Positions 5,481-15,536 of a stretch of 40,101 bases of DNA are shown one piece after another. Position 1 is the first letter of the stretch, and each line of letters starts with the position of its first letter. The position numbers were made by a program, and so were the translations under genes. The DNA is from an uncultured Clostridia bacterium (GTDB taxonomy: Bacteria; Bacillota; Clostridia; Christensenellales; Pumilibacteraceae). The DNA lies in contig CAMUAL010000016.1 of assembly GCA_947086925.1 (NCBI GenBank), positions 1 through 40,101 on the forward strand. The letters are read 5' to 3'. Below the pieces are notes generated by a model. It did no database searches. It saw only the letters and a list, made by a program, of their open reading frames with translations, and was not told where the DNA came from.

Positions 5481-8141
5481 TTAAATAAGTTCCGTTTTTA
5501 CGGTAATGTCGAACGTGGCAGTTGAATAGTAACCGCACTCGTCGGTGACTCTCACCGTAACGGTGTATACTCCCTCTTGCGAGAAGTCGTAAACCGTTCC
5601 GTTCTCCTCTTTCGGACTTAAAGTATTCTCACCGAGCTGTACGGTTACGGTAAATTTAAGGTCGGCGTCGACTGTGTAATAATAGTCATCTTTACCGTCA
5701 ACGAAGTCGGTTATCGTGTACTTTTCGTTTACGCCGTTCATAACATCATAGCTGTCGTTAGGTGCGATTTTCACCGAGATTTGCTCCGACTCGGTGCTTT
5801 TGTCGGTTATCTTAGGTGCGGTTACGTCGTAAGCCATAATTCTCGAAGTATAATCGGTAAGAGCGGCTTTGTAAACATTCAAAAAACTTGCGAACACGAG
5901 AATTTTTGCATTGTCTGCGCCGTTTAACGCCGTTGCAGATACTTTGGTGCAACCGTTTGCGTTTGCCGCACTTTTGCATATCATAACGACTTTAAGCGAC
6001 GAACAGCCTTTAAACGCATTGTCGCCTATGCTCGCAATATTGCAGTTGGTATTAAAGCCCAATGTTACCGAAACAAGCGAAGAACACCCCTCGAATGCGG
6101 ACTCACCCACCGATTTTACGGCGTTCATAAAAGCCAATTCTTTAAGTGACGTGCAACCGTAAAAGGCGTAGGCGGGAACAGCGGTGAGAGCACTCATTAC
6201 ATAGTAATTCTGCCCGTTGATTTCCTGAATTCCGATATAAACCGAAACTTCGGAAAGCGAAGTGCAACCCCTGAACGCAGCTTTGCCGAGAGTAGTAAGA
6301 TTGCGACCGATTACAAACGAGGTAAGCGACGTGCAATTTTCAAACGCCGACTCTCCCACATAGCGAAGCCTCTCGTTGTTCGTTTGGTCAATAGTTTTTA
6401 GATTTTCACAACCCTTGAACACACTTGCGCGAAGATACTGAACATTACTGCCGAGCGTAACGCTTTTAAGGTCGTGGCAATCTTTAAACGCCGCGTCGCC
6501 CACAAGATAAACATTGCCCGCTATATTCAAGTTAGTTATGTTTTTCTTGCCCTCGAACGCGCCGCCCGCAATGCTCATCAAGCCCGCGCGCCCTATCGTA
6601 ATCACAGAGTTTTCGGAAAACTCTCCGTTATAGTAGTAAAGAGTGTCGCTTTCGATATCGTTGTTTACGTCGCTTATGTAAACGGCACCGTTGTTATTCG
6701 CAAAAAGCGAAGTTTCGAACGCCGTATCTTTGAATACGCGATAGCCGAAATAATATACGCCGTTGTTTATGTTTACGTTGGAAAGCTTCGTGCAACCCGC
6801 AAATGCCGAATCGTAAATTTCAACAAGACTTTCGGGAAAAGTCACTTCGGTAAGATTTACGCAGTTTTCAAACGCCGACTCTTTTATAATTTCTACCGAG
6901 TCGCCTATTGTAAGCTTGGAGAATGTCGCGCCTTTAAACACGTTTTTTTCTATTTCCGAAACATGATAAAATCCGTATATGCCGTTGCTTGCGTCGTCGA
7001 TAAAGCACGTGCTCGGAATAACGACTCTGCCCGCGCCGTTATCGGTGTACCCCGTTACCTTGACGTACAACGGAGTAGTATTGTCGCTGTCGAAAACGAT
7101 GGAAACAGTCAAATCCTCGGAATACAGTTCGGGACGCAATTCCATATCGCCGGTAACGACGTCGTTTTTAAAGTCGAATTTCGCGCCGTGCGCGTCCAAA
7201 AAGTAATCGTAAGTAAGTTTATACTGCGTAAGCACGTCTGCTTTTATTATATCCGATTCCGACGAAACGTCCGAAGAAATAACCTTGCCTTTTTCGGCGT
7301 AAAAGTCCGCCGCCTCGGTGTAGTCGGTTTCCGCAACGGTTATGTGCGCCCACCCCTGCTTTTGACGGTAAACCGCATACAGAGTTACGTTGTCGGCAGG
7401 TATCTTATAGTTTTCGTTTATAAGACCGTATCCTTCCGCGTCGGTTGCCCAACCCACGAAACGCGCATATTCTTTATCGGGCTGAGTCATAAACGACTCG
7501 CCTTCCGTAATAGCCCCGAGAAGTTCGCCTTCGGTGCAGTCGGTGTAAGTTTTAACCGTTTGGTCGCCGTTTACGAAAGTCACCGAAACACTGCCGTTCG
7601 CGCTGTGCCATTTTGCATAAACGGTAATACTGTTATTCGGAATATAGCCGAAAATAAAAGGTACGGTGCATAAAGCGTCGGAATACCAACCGTCGAAAAT
7701 GCTTCCCGCCTTGGTTGTAATAACCGAGTTTATAACGTCTGCGGGAATAGTCGCGCCTGCGTGCCCTTCGATTTTATTTACGGCAGTGCCGCCGTTTACG
7801 TTGAAGCTAATGCTTACAAGCTGTTGCCAGCCTGCGTAAAACTCCACGTCGTGCGCCGGCATTCTGTAAACCGGATGCGCAAAGTCTACGCGTTCGGTGC
7901 AAGCCGAGTCGGCGTACCAACCCGTAAACTCATAACCGTCGCGTGAAGGTGTTTGCGGCACAGGAATACAGTCGTTTCTGTAAAGAGTGCCTCCGTCTAC
8001 CGGAGTGCCGCCGTTTGCGTTAAAGCTGTACGAATACAGAACGCCGAAGTCCTGTTCCGTTTTATTGTTTCCGCATGCGGTAAGCGTAAAGAAAACCGCA
8101 CAGCAAATTATAGTTAAAAGTGCCGTTAATCTCTTTTTCAT
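5481..8141 (-). CDS. Lipoprotein with InlB-type repeats and BspA-type LRRs, 886 aa
   Basis: A lipoprotein signal with lipobox LTAC and C23 anchors it to the outer membrane face. Residues about 38-260 contain three InlB/Listeria-Bacteroides-type repeats (NANGG...FTGWY, NVNGG...FDGWY, and a diverged third ending GWATDA). About 370-740 is a BspA-type LRR_5 array with the recurrent 'AFEGC-x-SL-x-x-V-x-L' pattern. The end (about 760-886) is an Ig/cadherin-like module with VTVRVTDECGYYSTA. Such proteins bind host or matrix proteins or other cells. The ATG overlaps the upstream stop (TAATG) and uses GAGAGG inside that gene, so it is translationally coupled to the giant subtilase. Confidence 0.9.
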   Translation of the reverse strand: MKKRLTALLTIICCAVFFTLTACGNNKTEQDFGVLYSYSFNANGGTPVDGGTLYRNDCIPVPQTPSRDGYEFTGWYADSACTERVDFAHPVYRMPAHDVEFYAGWQQLVSISFNVNGGTAVNKIEGHAGATIPADVINSVITTKAGSIFDGWYSDALCTVPFIFGYIPNNSITVYAKWHSANGSVSVTFVNGDQTVKTYTDCTEGELLGAITEGESFMTQPDKEYARFVGWATDAEGYGLINENYKIPADNVTLYAVYRQKQGWAHITVAETDYTEAADFYAEKGKVISSDVSSESDIIKADVLTQYKLTYDYFLDAHGAKFDFKNDVVTGDMELRPELYSEDLTVSIVFDSDNTTPLYVKVTGYTDNGAGRVVIPSTCFIDDASNGIYGFYHVSEIEKNVFKGATFSKLTIGDSVEIIKESAFENCVNLTEVTFPESLVEIYDSAFAGCTKLSNVNINNGVYYFGYRVFKDTAFETSLFANNNGAVYISDVNNDIESDTLYYYNGEFSENSVITIGRAGLMSIAGGAFEGKKNITNLNIAGNVYLVGDAAFKDCHDLKSVTLGSNVQYLRASVFKGCENLKTIDQTNNERLRYVGESAFENCTSLTSFVIGRNLTTLGKAAFRGCTSLSEVSVYIGIQEINGQNYYVMSALTAVPAYAFYGCTSLKELAFMNAVKSVGESAFEGCSSLVSVTLGFNTNCNIASIGDNAFKGCSSLKVVMICKSAANANGCTKVSATALNGADNAKILVFASFLNVYKAALTDYTSRIMAYDVTAPKITDKSTESEQISVKIAPNDSYDVMNGVNEKYTITDFVDGKDDYYYTVDADLKFTVTVQLGENTLSPKEENGTVYDFSQEGVYTVTVRVTDECGYYSTATFDITVKTELI

Positions 8142-11100
8142 TAGGCATTACCTCTCTTTTTAGTAAATCGCAAGTAAAGCGCAAACGCCGCACCGCACAC
8201 AACAAGCGTTGCTATAACCGAAACGATTGCCGCCCCTGCCGCCGAAAGCGTTTCCTTTTCGGGTTCTTCCGCTTTTACGTTGTTCATTGCCGTTTCGATT
8301 TCGATAAATTTAGCATAATTCGTAATAAGATTTTTCTGAGCGTCGCTCATGTTGTCTATAATACCGCGAATACTGCGTATTTCATCGAGCGTTGCTGTTT
8401 CCGCATCGAGAGCCGCAATTCTGTTTATCACCAAAAGAGTTACCTCCTCGGCGGCGTCGGGCAAAAGTCCGCTTACGTTAAAGTAAAGCTCGTACACAAA
8501 ATTATCATAACCCGTTCCGTTTGCGGGATAGCAAATATCGGTTACGACGTTGCCTAAGTTATGCGTGAAGTTCGAGTACAGGTCGAACAACGAACCGGGA
8601 CTGCCGGAATTGAAACATTCGAGCGTGGGAGCCTGCAAGCTGTTAAACGTGTAAGTAACGCTACTGCCCGAAAGTCCGAGATAATAGAACGCGCGTGCTC
8701 CTATGCTCTTTAAGGTGTACGGAAGCGTAACCGCATTGATATTTGTTGCATAAGCAAATGCCATATCGTCAACGCGAACGGTGCCGTCTAACACGGTGTA
8801 TATTCCGCTACGTCCGCCTGCGAACGACATAATTTCGTAATCGCCCGATTGAAGTATGCGGTACAATCCAGCGCCGTCGGTAAAGAATACTGTGTTGTTT
8901 TCGTCTACGGTAAATTCGGTAAGGTCCAAACAAGCCGCAAAATTTGCCATGCCCATTTCGATGAGCGACGCAGGCACATTAAACGAGGTAAGCCCCGTTC
9001 CGAAGAACACTCCTTCGCCCATTCTTACAAGGTTGGGAAGTTCGATACTTGTAAGATTATAGCAGTTATAGAAGCTCATGCTATACAGAACTACCGCGCT
9101 TTCGATATTTACGTTTGTAAGCTCTACGCAGTCATAGAACACATAATTCGCAATAGCAGTCGCGCTTTCGAATTCTGCGGATTCCAATGATTCGCAACCG
9201 CGGAACGCCGCGTTGTTAAGCGTTATGGCGTTGGGCATGTTCACCGAAGTAAGCGACGTACAGTATGCAAACGCTTCTTCGCCCACATACATAATATTGT
9301 TTGTGCCGCCGAGATTCACAAGACCTGTGCAATTCATAAACGCGCCGCTGTCGATAACCGAAACATACGATAAATCGATGCCGTTCAAAGCTACGCAGTT
9401 TTCGAACGCGTACATACCTATGTATTCGAGAGTAGACGGTAATTCAACAGAAGTAAGCACGGTATTGTTGTATAAAGCGTCCTCATTAAAGTCGGCAAAC
9501 GCAAACGCATACGCACCCATTTCGATAACGCCTTCTTCGATTTTTGCCTCTGAAAGCGAAGTGCACATAGAGAACGCAAACGCTCCCCAATTTTCAACCG
9601 AGCCGGGAACGGTTATGCTACGCAGATTCTGACAGTAAAAGAAAGCCGCGTTGCCTATTGTTTTAAGATTGAGCGGAAGGTCGATATTCTTAAATCCGCA
9701 ACCCGCAAAAGCCATACTTCCTATTTCCGAAAGCTGAGAGCCTCTTTCGAATTCCACCGATACAAGCGACTGCGCATTGATAAACGCCGAATTTCCTATG
9801 CTTACAACCGATGCGGGAATATTTATATCTATCAAGCCGTTGCAGTTTGCAAACGCGCCCGCGCCTATCGATTCGAGATTTTCGGGCAACGCGACGGCTG
9901 AAAGCAACGAGCAGTTATAGAAGGTGCGTGCGGGCAACTCGGTTACTTTGTTTCCGAGGAACACCACGCGCTCTAAGTCGGAGCAACCGTAGAATACGCC
10001 TTCACCGAGTTCTTCGAGCGATTCGGGAAGAATCACGGTTTTAAAGGTATTGAAACCGAACGCAAAGTCGCCTATGCGCTTAACTCCTTCGGGAATTATA
10101 AGAGTTCCGTCTTTAAGCTCGATAGCCGAGTTTGCGTAAGCACTCGCCCCTATTTCTTCAAGCACCTGCGTGCCGTTATAGAAGTTATAGAAACTGTAAC
10201 CGTCGGGAGCATAGTCGGGAGGCGCGATTTTAAGCACCGAGCCGTCGGCATTATAAAGAAGCGTGTAAAAATTTGCCCCCGCTTTTACGGTCACGGCCGA
10301 AAGATACCTGTGTTGCGACGATACGTTAAACGATGTGACCGACGTATTGTAGAAAGGCGAAGACCCTACCGTTTCGAGCGTTACGTCGCTGCCAAAAGTT
10401 ACCGAACCGAGATATGCGCAACCGAAGAACGCGTAATCGCCGAGCACCGATGTGCCGTCGAGAGTAACGTCGGTAAGCTTAAAGCAACTGTCGAACGCCC
10501 TTACGCCCACTTCTTTTACATAGGCGTTAAAGCGGGCAAGCGACGTACAACCCGTGAAAGCATAAGTTCCGAGCTTGCCGACGGTATGCCTGTTAAATTC
10601 AACCGCAGTAAGATTCAAGCACTTGCCGAAAGCGTAATCGCCTATCGTATCGATATCGGCGTTAAAAGTTACGCTCTTTAAAGCGGAACAGCCGTAGAAC
10701 GCTCTTTCGCCCACATTTTCGGAATAAAGCGTTATGCCGCCGAGCTTAATACAACCCTCGAACATGGAATTTCCTATAACGGTATCGGCACCGAACGTAG
10801 CGGTTTCGATATTATTACAATTATAGAACGCGCCCGTACCGCAGTTTTTCACGTTCGAAACGTCAACAGAGGTAAGCGAACGGCAGTTCCTGAACGCATA
10901 AGAATAAACAGCTGTCGTCTTGCTTAAATCAAATTCTTTTAAATTGTAGCAACCGTCGAATGTGTAATCCCAAAGATAGATGTTTTTCGAAGTGCATTTT
11001 TTGAGCCCAGAAACGGAATTTGCAACAACTCCGCCAAAGCCCGTAAAGCCGCCCATGTAATTACCGTCGGCGTCGAAGCAAGGAGTGTTGTCGTTTGCGC

Positions 11101-14100
11101 CGAAAGTATAATAACCCAAATCGGCATTATAGTACGCGTTTGTGTACCAATAAACATTTTTAAGGTTTGTACAACCCGCAAATGCGCTTTCGCTTATTCC
11201 TTCGAGCGTTGCGGGAAGGTATATCGTTTCGAGATTTGTACACTCGGCAAACGTCTTATATCCTATTGAAGTAACGCCGCTCGGCACAACCGCAACTTTA
11301 ATGTTTTTGTCCTGATAGAAAGGACCTTCGGAGTTGTCCGAGTAATACGAAAGGTTGATTATACCGAGGTTTGCGGGAATTTGCAATACCTTATCCGCGC
11401 CGCGATAGTAGTTAAGGTATCCGCCCGAAACGGTGTACTTCTCGCCTATCGATATGGTAAGCATGGCTTCGCTCACGACTCCGCGGTAAGTCCACGTAAC
11501 TCTTACACGTCCAATGCCCTGATTAAGCGTTGTTATAACGCCGTCGTCGGTTACGCTTACGGTACGAGGAGTAAGCGAAGTCCATATAACGTCTACGCCG
11601 TTTACCGTGTTTGTGGCATACCACGGATTGAAGTCGAGATTTACTTTCGCCGTAACACCGCAACGAAGCGACGTATAGTTGTTGCCTATAACAATATCGG
11701 TGCCGTACTCGGTAGTGTACGAAGCAAACGTAATTCTGCTTATTTCGTAAGTAGGTATATCCGTATTGGCTACGACTTTGATTTCGAACTTGTAAACTTC
11801 CGGCGTTCCCGTGTCGTTTTTCTCGGTTACGGTAACGGTTGAAGTACCTTCTTTCTTGCCGAATATAACGCCGTCTTTTATGGTAGCCACTTCGGGATTC
11901 GAAAGCACGTAGTTAACGGCTTCGTGGTCTCCCTTGTCGGCAACCGAAACCTTAAAGTTAAACGGAGTACCTACCGGAATCTCTATCGGTTCTTCGTAGT
12001 CGCAAAGCTCCTTACCGTTCGAGTCGGTAACCGATAAATCCGAAATGTCGTCCCATTTTATGGGAATAAGGTATGCTCCCGAGTTGATTGCGTAGTCTAT
12101 AAGGTAAATACCCAAGTCATTTGTCGAATCGTCTTTGCCGTTGATAAAGTTTTCGAGGTAATTCGTAATGTCAATCGTAACGCGCGTTATGCCGTTAAAC
12201 ACGCTGTTTACGGGAGTAAAGTATTCTTGCAGAAGTTCAAGCGGATATCTTTCGTCGGAATCTTTCGGTTTGCTTACATCCTCGCCGAGAGTAAATAATG
12301 CCATAGCCTGAATATAGTGATTATCGTACAAATCGAGAGTAAGCGAAACCGACTTGTTATTGTTGTTGTCGTACGAAACATTTATTTCGGTATCTACAAC
12401 AACGGGACGCTCGTAGTCAACGTAGAAGCTGAAACTCCACGTATTACGATTTGCGTTTTCCCCGTTTGCATAATCGAGCGCGCCTTTAAGCGAAACACTG
12501 TATTTAGTGTTGTTGTTCATGTTAAGCTCCGACGGCGAAAGTTCGATATAAATAGGTCCGGGGTGTCCGCCTAACGATTTGCGCACTTCGTAGTCGGTGC
12601 GTGTGAAAACAACTTCGCCCGTAACCGTATCGGTAACCACAATGTCCATTGTTTTCGCGCCGCGGAGCAATCCCGCATAAACGCCGTACAGCTCGTAAAT
12701 TCCGTACTCGCTGTTGCCTACCGCTATTTTATCAACGGAAGATTCGATGCCGGAATCGACGTTGTCGGGCAAATTGTAAACATAAGACCCCATGGGCATA
12801 TAACTGTCGTTACTGTATCTGCCTATAACAACGGTTTCGTATACGTCCGCTTGAAGTTTGTCTTCCTCTAAAACGCTGTCGTCGTACTTCGACGCCGAAA
12901 CGTCGTAAGCCGAATAGTCGAACATGGGAGCGGCAAGCCAATCGCCGTAAAATCCCATAAACGGAACATTGAGATTAACGCGCGAAGTAACGCCCGCAGT
13001 GCCGTCGGCAAACATAAGGTATCCCTCTACGAACATGCCGTTTACAAAGTTGTCGTCAAGATACTTTTTGTCGGAAGCGGTAAGGGTGACCCTAACCGTC
13101 ACTGTGGCGTCGGCATACGGAGCAACCGTAACGGTGTTGCCCGAATACGTTACGCCGCTTTCCGCGCCCGTAATGCGCACGTTTGCGTCGTTGAACAAAT
13201 ACGCCTTTTCGGCAACGGTTATTCCGTCGCCCGAAACTTTTTCGGTCATAACGTAACTGCTCATAGTGTACTTGCGCTGTAACGCCGAAAGATTTTTTAT
13301 GTTGAATCTCAGGTAATAATCGCCCGTTTTGGTCGGGTCGTCGCCCAATTCTATTTTGGTTTTGTTGTCGTTTTCTACGTACAAATACGCGTCTGCCGCC
13401 ATCGTGTTTTTAATGTCGGCAAGTCCCGCGCCCTGCTTACGGGGCGAATAAGGATTGCCGTCCTCGTTGAGCGCGATAGTTGCGGTAGACATCAAAAGCT
13501 GATAAAGCATGTCGTTGATTTCGACTTTCTTTTTCGCGGGGAACTTTTCAACAAGATACTGACGAATAAGAGTGCTTATTCCCGCAATGTTGGGAGTAGC
13601 CATACTCGTGCCGCTGAAAACGCCGTAACCGCCCAAGATAGCCGACGTAATATATCCGCCGTGCGCGGTAATATCGGGGTAAAGGTGAAGGTCGGGCGAA
13701 ACACCCCACGACGAGAACTCGCTCATGAACGGACCCGCTTTGTAGGTTGCGTCAAGCTCTATCGTTCCCTCTTTGGTGTCTATAAACTGACGAGCAATAT
13801 CGTTTGTTATGGTACATGTGGGAATCTTGTAACCCGCGCCGAGCGATGCGTTTATAACGCCCGATACGTTGTTGTAAATAATACAGGCAACCGCACCGTA
13901 ATCTGCGGCTACCGACTGCTTGTCTTCGAAGCTCGTAGTGCCGCGACTTACAACCGCTATGCAGTTACCCGCGGCAAGCTTTGCACGGATTTCGGCGTTG
14001 TAGTTGTGCGCCTCGCCGTAGCCGCCCACAACCACGTAATTATATGTCTTTTTGCTTGCGCCGCCCAACAAAAGCTCGTTAAAGTTATAATCTTTGCCCG

Positions 14101-15508
14101 CCGCATCGCGCGCGTTCGAAAAGTAAGTCGCAACTTTTCCGTTCACAAGAAAGTACGGCGAAAGCTGACCAGATATCGACGCAACCGATATAGTTCCGTT
14201 GTAAACCGCAGGCGAACCTACCGTGCTGCTGTCGGGGTTAGACGTAAGGTTGGTATTGCCGTAAGTTCCGCCGTAAGACGAGCTGTACTCGTTGCCCGCC
14301 GCAACGGCAAGCGTTATACCCGCCTCGCGTATACGGTCGTACACTTCGTTTACCGCCTCGTCGTCGGATACGCGAGAGAAGCCGCCCGACGAACCGAGAC
14401 TCATGTTTATAACGTCAACACCGATTATTACCGCGTCGTTGAGCGCGGCGATAATATCTTCTGTTTTCGCACCCGTTTCTCCCAAATCCGAGAACACTTT
14501 GAGTATTGCAAGCTGAGCGTCTACGGCAACGCCCTTAAAGGTTTTGTTGCCGTCCTCGTCGGTGTCGAAATACATGTTGTCGTCCGACGGAAGAATATCG
14601 TAATCCACTTTTTTTTCGTAGCCGGCTATAATGCCCGCAACGTGAGTGCCGTGCGAGGAAGTTACGGGATAAACGTCGGCGTCTTTATCGGCGTAGTCGA
14701 ACTGAAAAGGAACTTTGCCGTTTTTGTAAAGCTCGCTTGCCGTAACTCCCTCCATAAGCGACGATGCCGAAAGATTGCCGTCGTTTACCGCTTTTTCTAC
14801 GTTTTTGAGCGTAAGAGCCTGTACCTCGGGAATCGTGGTAAACGCGTTGTGCGTGTAATCGAGTCCCGTATCCAAAATTGCCACAACCATGCCCGCGCCC
14901 GTGTAGTTAATGCCCGTTGTATCGTAAATACCCGTGCTGTAAGCATTTACGTCGTTCATTACCGCTTCCGCCGAGGGTGTGTAATAAGTTTCGGAATATA
15001 TTACGTTCTTAACTCCGCGTATTTTCGATATAGCCGCAATATCGTCGTAGTCAACCGTTATTGCCACGCCGTTGATTATGCCGGAATAATTATACTGAAA
15101 GGCATAATCTATTTTTTCGCGTTTAAGACGCGATAAAAACGTATTCTGTCTGCCCTTTAAGTAAGACGAGATTTGCAAGCCTTTTGCAGACGCCGCAAAA
15201 TCGGCGGCGGAATTATAAATACTCGTTGCGGGCAACGCGTTAAATTCTTCCAACACGCTGTTGTCTTCGAGCTCGACTATAATGCTTTTCGGACCCGAAA
15301 AATCGGTTGCGAAATCTTCGAACCCGTAATCTCGCATAACATTCTCGTAATCGATTCTGCCCGCCACCTTATCGGTAACGTCGACAATTCCCTGCCCGAG
15401 CTCGGGCTTATAAACAGCACTTACGGAATTTTTCGTTTGGTACAGCGACGCGAACATCACCGATACGCCCATAAGCACCGATAAAACGGTAACAAAAATT
15501 TTCTTCAC
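8141..15508 (-). CDS. Giant membrane-anchored subtilase with LRR array, 2455 aa
   Basis: After a signal peptide and an inhibitor-like propeptide (about 60-180) comes an S8 subtilisin domain with an intact triad: D213 (AILDTG), H286 (SSHGTHVAG) and S635 (FSGTSMATP), with N406 (AAGN) for the oxyanion hole. A PA insertion (about 480-580) separates N406 from S635, as in lactocepin/C5a-peptidase-like enzymes. Fn3-like and Ig-like modules (about 700-1330) follow, then a very long BspA-type LRR array (about 1400-2290), a helical stalk and a C-terminal membrane helix followed by RFTKKRGNA; no LPxTG motif. It should cleave proteins at the cell surface. GTG start with an AAGGAG site. It sits between two lipoprotein genes and downstream of a peptide importer. 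Confidence 0.93.
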   Translation of the reverse strand: MKKIFVTVLSVLMGVSVMFASLYQTKNSVSAVYKPELGQGIVDVTDKVAGRIDYENVMRDYGFEDFATDFSGPKSIIVELEDNSVLEEFNALPATSIYNSAADFAASAKGLQISSYLKGRQNTFLSRLKREKIDYAFQYNYSGIINGVAITVDYDDIAAISKIRGVKNVIYSETYYTPSAEAVMNDVNAYSTGIYDTTGINYTGAGMVVAILDTGLDYTHNAFTTIPEVQALTLKNVEKAVNDGNLSASSLMEGVTASELYKNGKVPFQFDYADKDADVYPVTSSHGTHVAGIIAGYEKKVDYDILPSDDNMYFDTDEDGNKTFKGVAVDAQLAILKVFSDLGETGAKTEDIIAALNDAVIIGVDVINMSLGSSGGFSRVSDDEAVNEVYDRIREAGITLAVAAGNEYSSSYGGTYGNTNLTSNPDSSTVGSPAVYNGTISVASISGQLSPYFLVNGKVATYFSNARDAAGKDYNFNELLLGGASKKTYNYVVVGGYGEAHNYNAEIRAKLAAGNCIAVVSRGTTSFEDKQSVAADYGAVACIIYNNVSGVINASLGAGYKIPTCTITNDIARQFIDTKEGTIELDATYKAGPFMSEFSSWGVSPDLHLYPDITAHGGYITSAILGGYGVFSGTSMATPNIAGISTLIRQYLVEKFPAKKKVEINDMLYQLLMSTATIALNEDGNPYSPRKQGAGLADIKNTMAADAYLYVENDNKTKIELGDDPTKTGDYYLRFNIKNLSALQRKYTMSSYVMTEKVSGDGITVAEKAYLFNDANVRITGAESGVTYSGNTVTVAPYADATVTVRVTLTASDKKYLDDNFVNGMFVEGYLMFADGTAGVTSRVNLNVPFMGFYGDWLAAPMFDYSAYDVSASKYDDSVLEEDKLQADVYETVVIGRYSNDSYMPMGSYVYNLPDNVDSGIESSVDKIAVGNSEYGIYELYGVYAGLLRGAKTMDIVVTDTVTGEVVFTRTDYEVRKSLGGHPGPIYIELSPSELNMNNNTKYSVSLKGALDYANGENANRNTWSFSFYVDYERPVVVDTEINVSYDNNNNKSVSLTLDLYDNHYIQAMALFTLGEDVSKPKDSDERYPLELLQEYFTPVNSVFNGITRVTIDITNYLENFINGKDDSTNDLGIYLIDYAINSGAYLIPIKWDDISDLSVTDSNGKELCDYEEPIEIPVGTPFNFKVSVADKGDHEAVNYVLSNPEVATIKDGVIFGKKEGTSTVTVTEKNDTGTPEVYKFEIKVVANTDIPTYEISRITFASYTTEYGTDIVIGNNYTSLRCGVTAKVNLDFNPWYATNTVNGVDVIWTSLTPRTVSVTDDGVITTLNQGIGRVRVTWTYRGVVSEAMLTISIGEKYTVSGGYLNYYRGADKVLQIPANLGIINLSYYSDNSEGPFYQDKNIKVAVVPSGVTSIGYKTFAECTNLETIYLPATLEGISESAFAGCTNLKNVYWYTNAYYNADLGYYTFGANDNTPCFDADGNYMGGFTGFGGVVANSVSGLKKCTSKNIYLWDYTFDGCYNLKEFDLSKTTAVYSYAFRNCRSLTSVDVSNVKNCGTGAFYNCNNIETATFGADTVIGNSMFEGCIKLGGITLYSENVGERAFYGCSALKSVTFNADIDTIGDYAFGKCLNLTAVEFNRHTVGKLGTYAFTGCTSLARFNAYVKEVGVRAFDSCFKLTDVTLDGTSVLGDYAFFGCAYLGSVTFGSDVTLETVGSSPFYNTSVTSFNVSSQHRYLSAVTVKAGANFYTLLYNADGSVLKIAPPDYAPDGYSFYNFYNGTQVLEEIGASAYANSAIELKDGTLIIPEGVKRIGDFAFGFNTFKTVILPESLEELGEGVFYGCSDLERVVFLGNKVTELPARTFYNCSLLSAVALPENLESIGAGAFANCNGLIDINIPASVVSIGNSAFINAQSLVSVEFERGSQLSEIGSMAFAGCGFKNIDLPLNLKTIGNAAFFYCQNLRSITVPGSVENWGAFAFSMCTSLSEAKIEEGVIEMGAYAFAFADFNEDALYNNTVLTSVELPSTLEYIGMYAFENCVALNGIDLSYVSVIDSGAFMNCTGLVNLGGTNNIMYVGEEAFAYCTSLTSVNMPNAITLNNAAFRGCESLESAEFESATAIANYVFYDCVELTNVNIESAVVLYSMSFYNCYNLTSIELPNLVRMGEGVFFGTGLTSFNVPASLIEMGMANFAACLDLTEFTVDENNTVFFTDGAGLYRILQSGDYEIMSFAGGRSGIYTVLDGTVRVDDMAFAYATNINAVTLPYTLKSIGARAFYYLGLSGSSVTYTFNSLQAPTLECFNSGSPGSLFDLYSNFTHNLGNVVTDICYPANGTGYDNFVYELYFNVSGLLPDAAEEVTLLVINRIAALDAETATLDEIRSIRGIIDNMSDAQKNLITNYAKFIEIETAMNNVKAEEPEKETLSAAGAAIVSVIATLVVCGAAFALYLRFTKKRGNA

Positions 15509-15536
15509 TGCCTTTACTCCTTCTCTACGTTACGTA

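Noticed and set aside
6474..15136. Long open frames on the plus strand opposite the LRR-protein genes (for example 6474-7673 and 13661-15136)
   Set aside because: They are shadows of the minus-strand genes created by biased codon use; their translations are Arg/Val/Tyr-rich and show no domains or ribosome sites.
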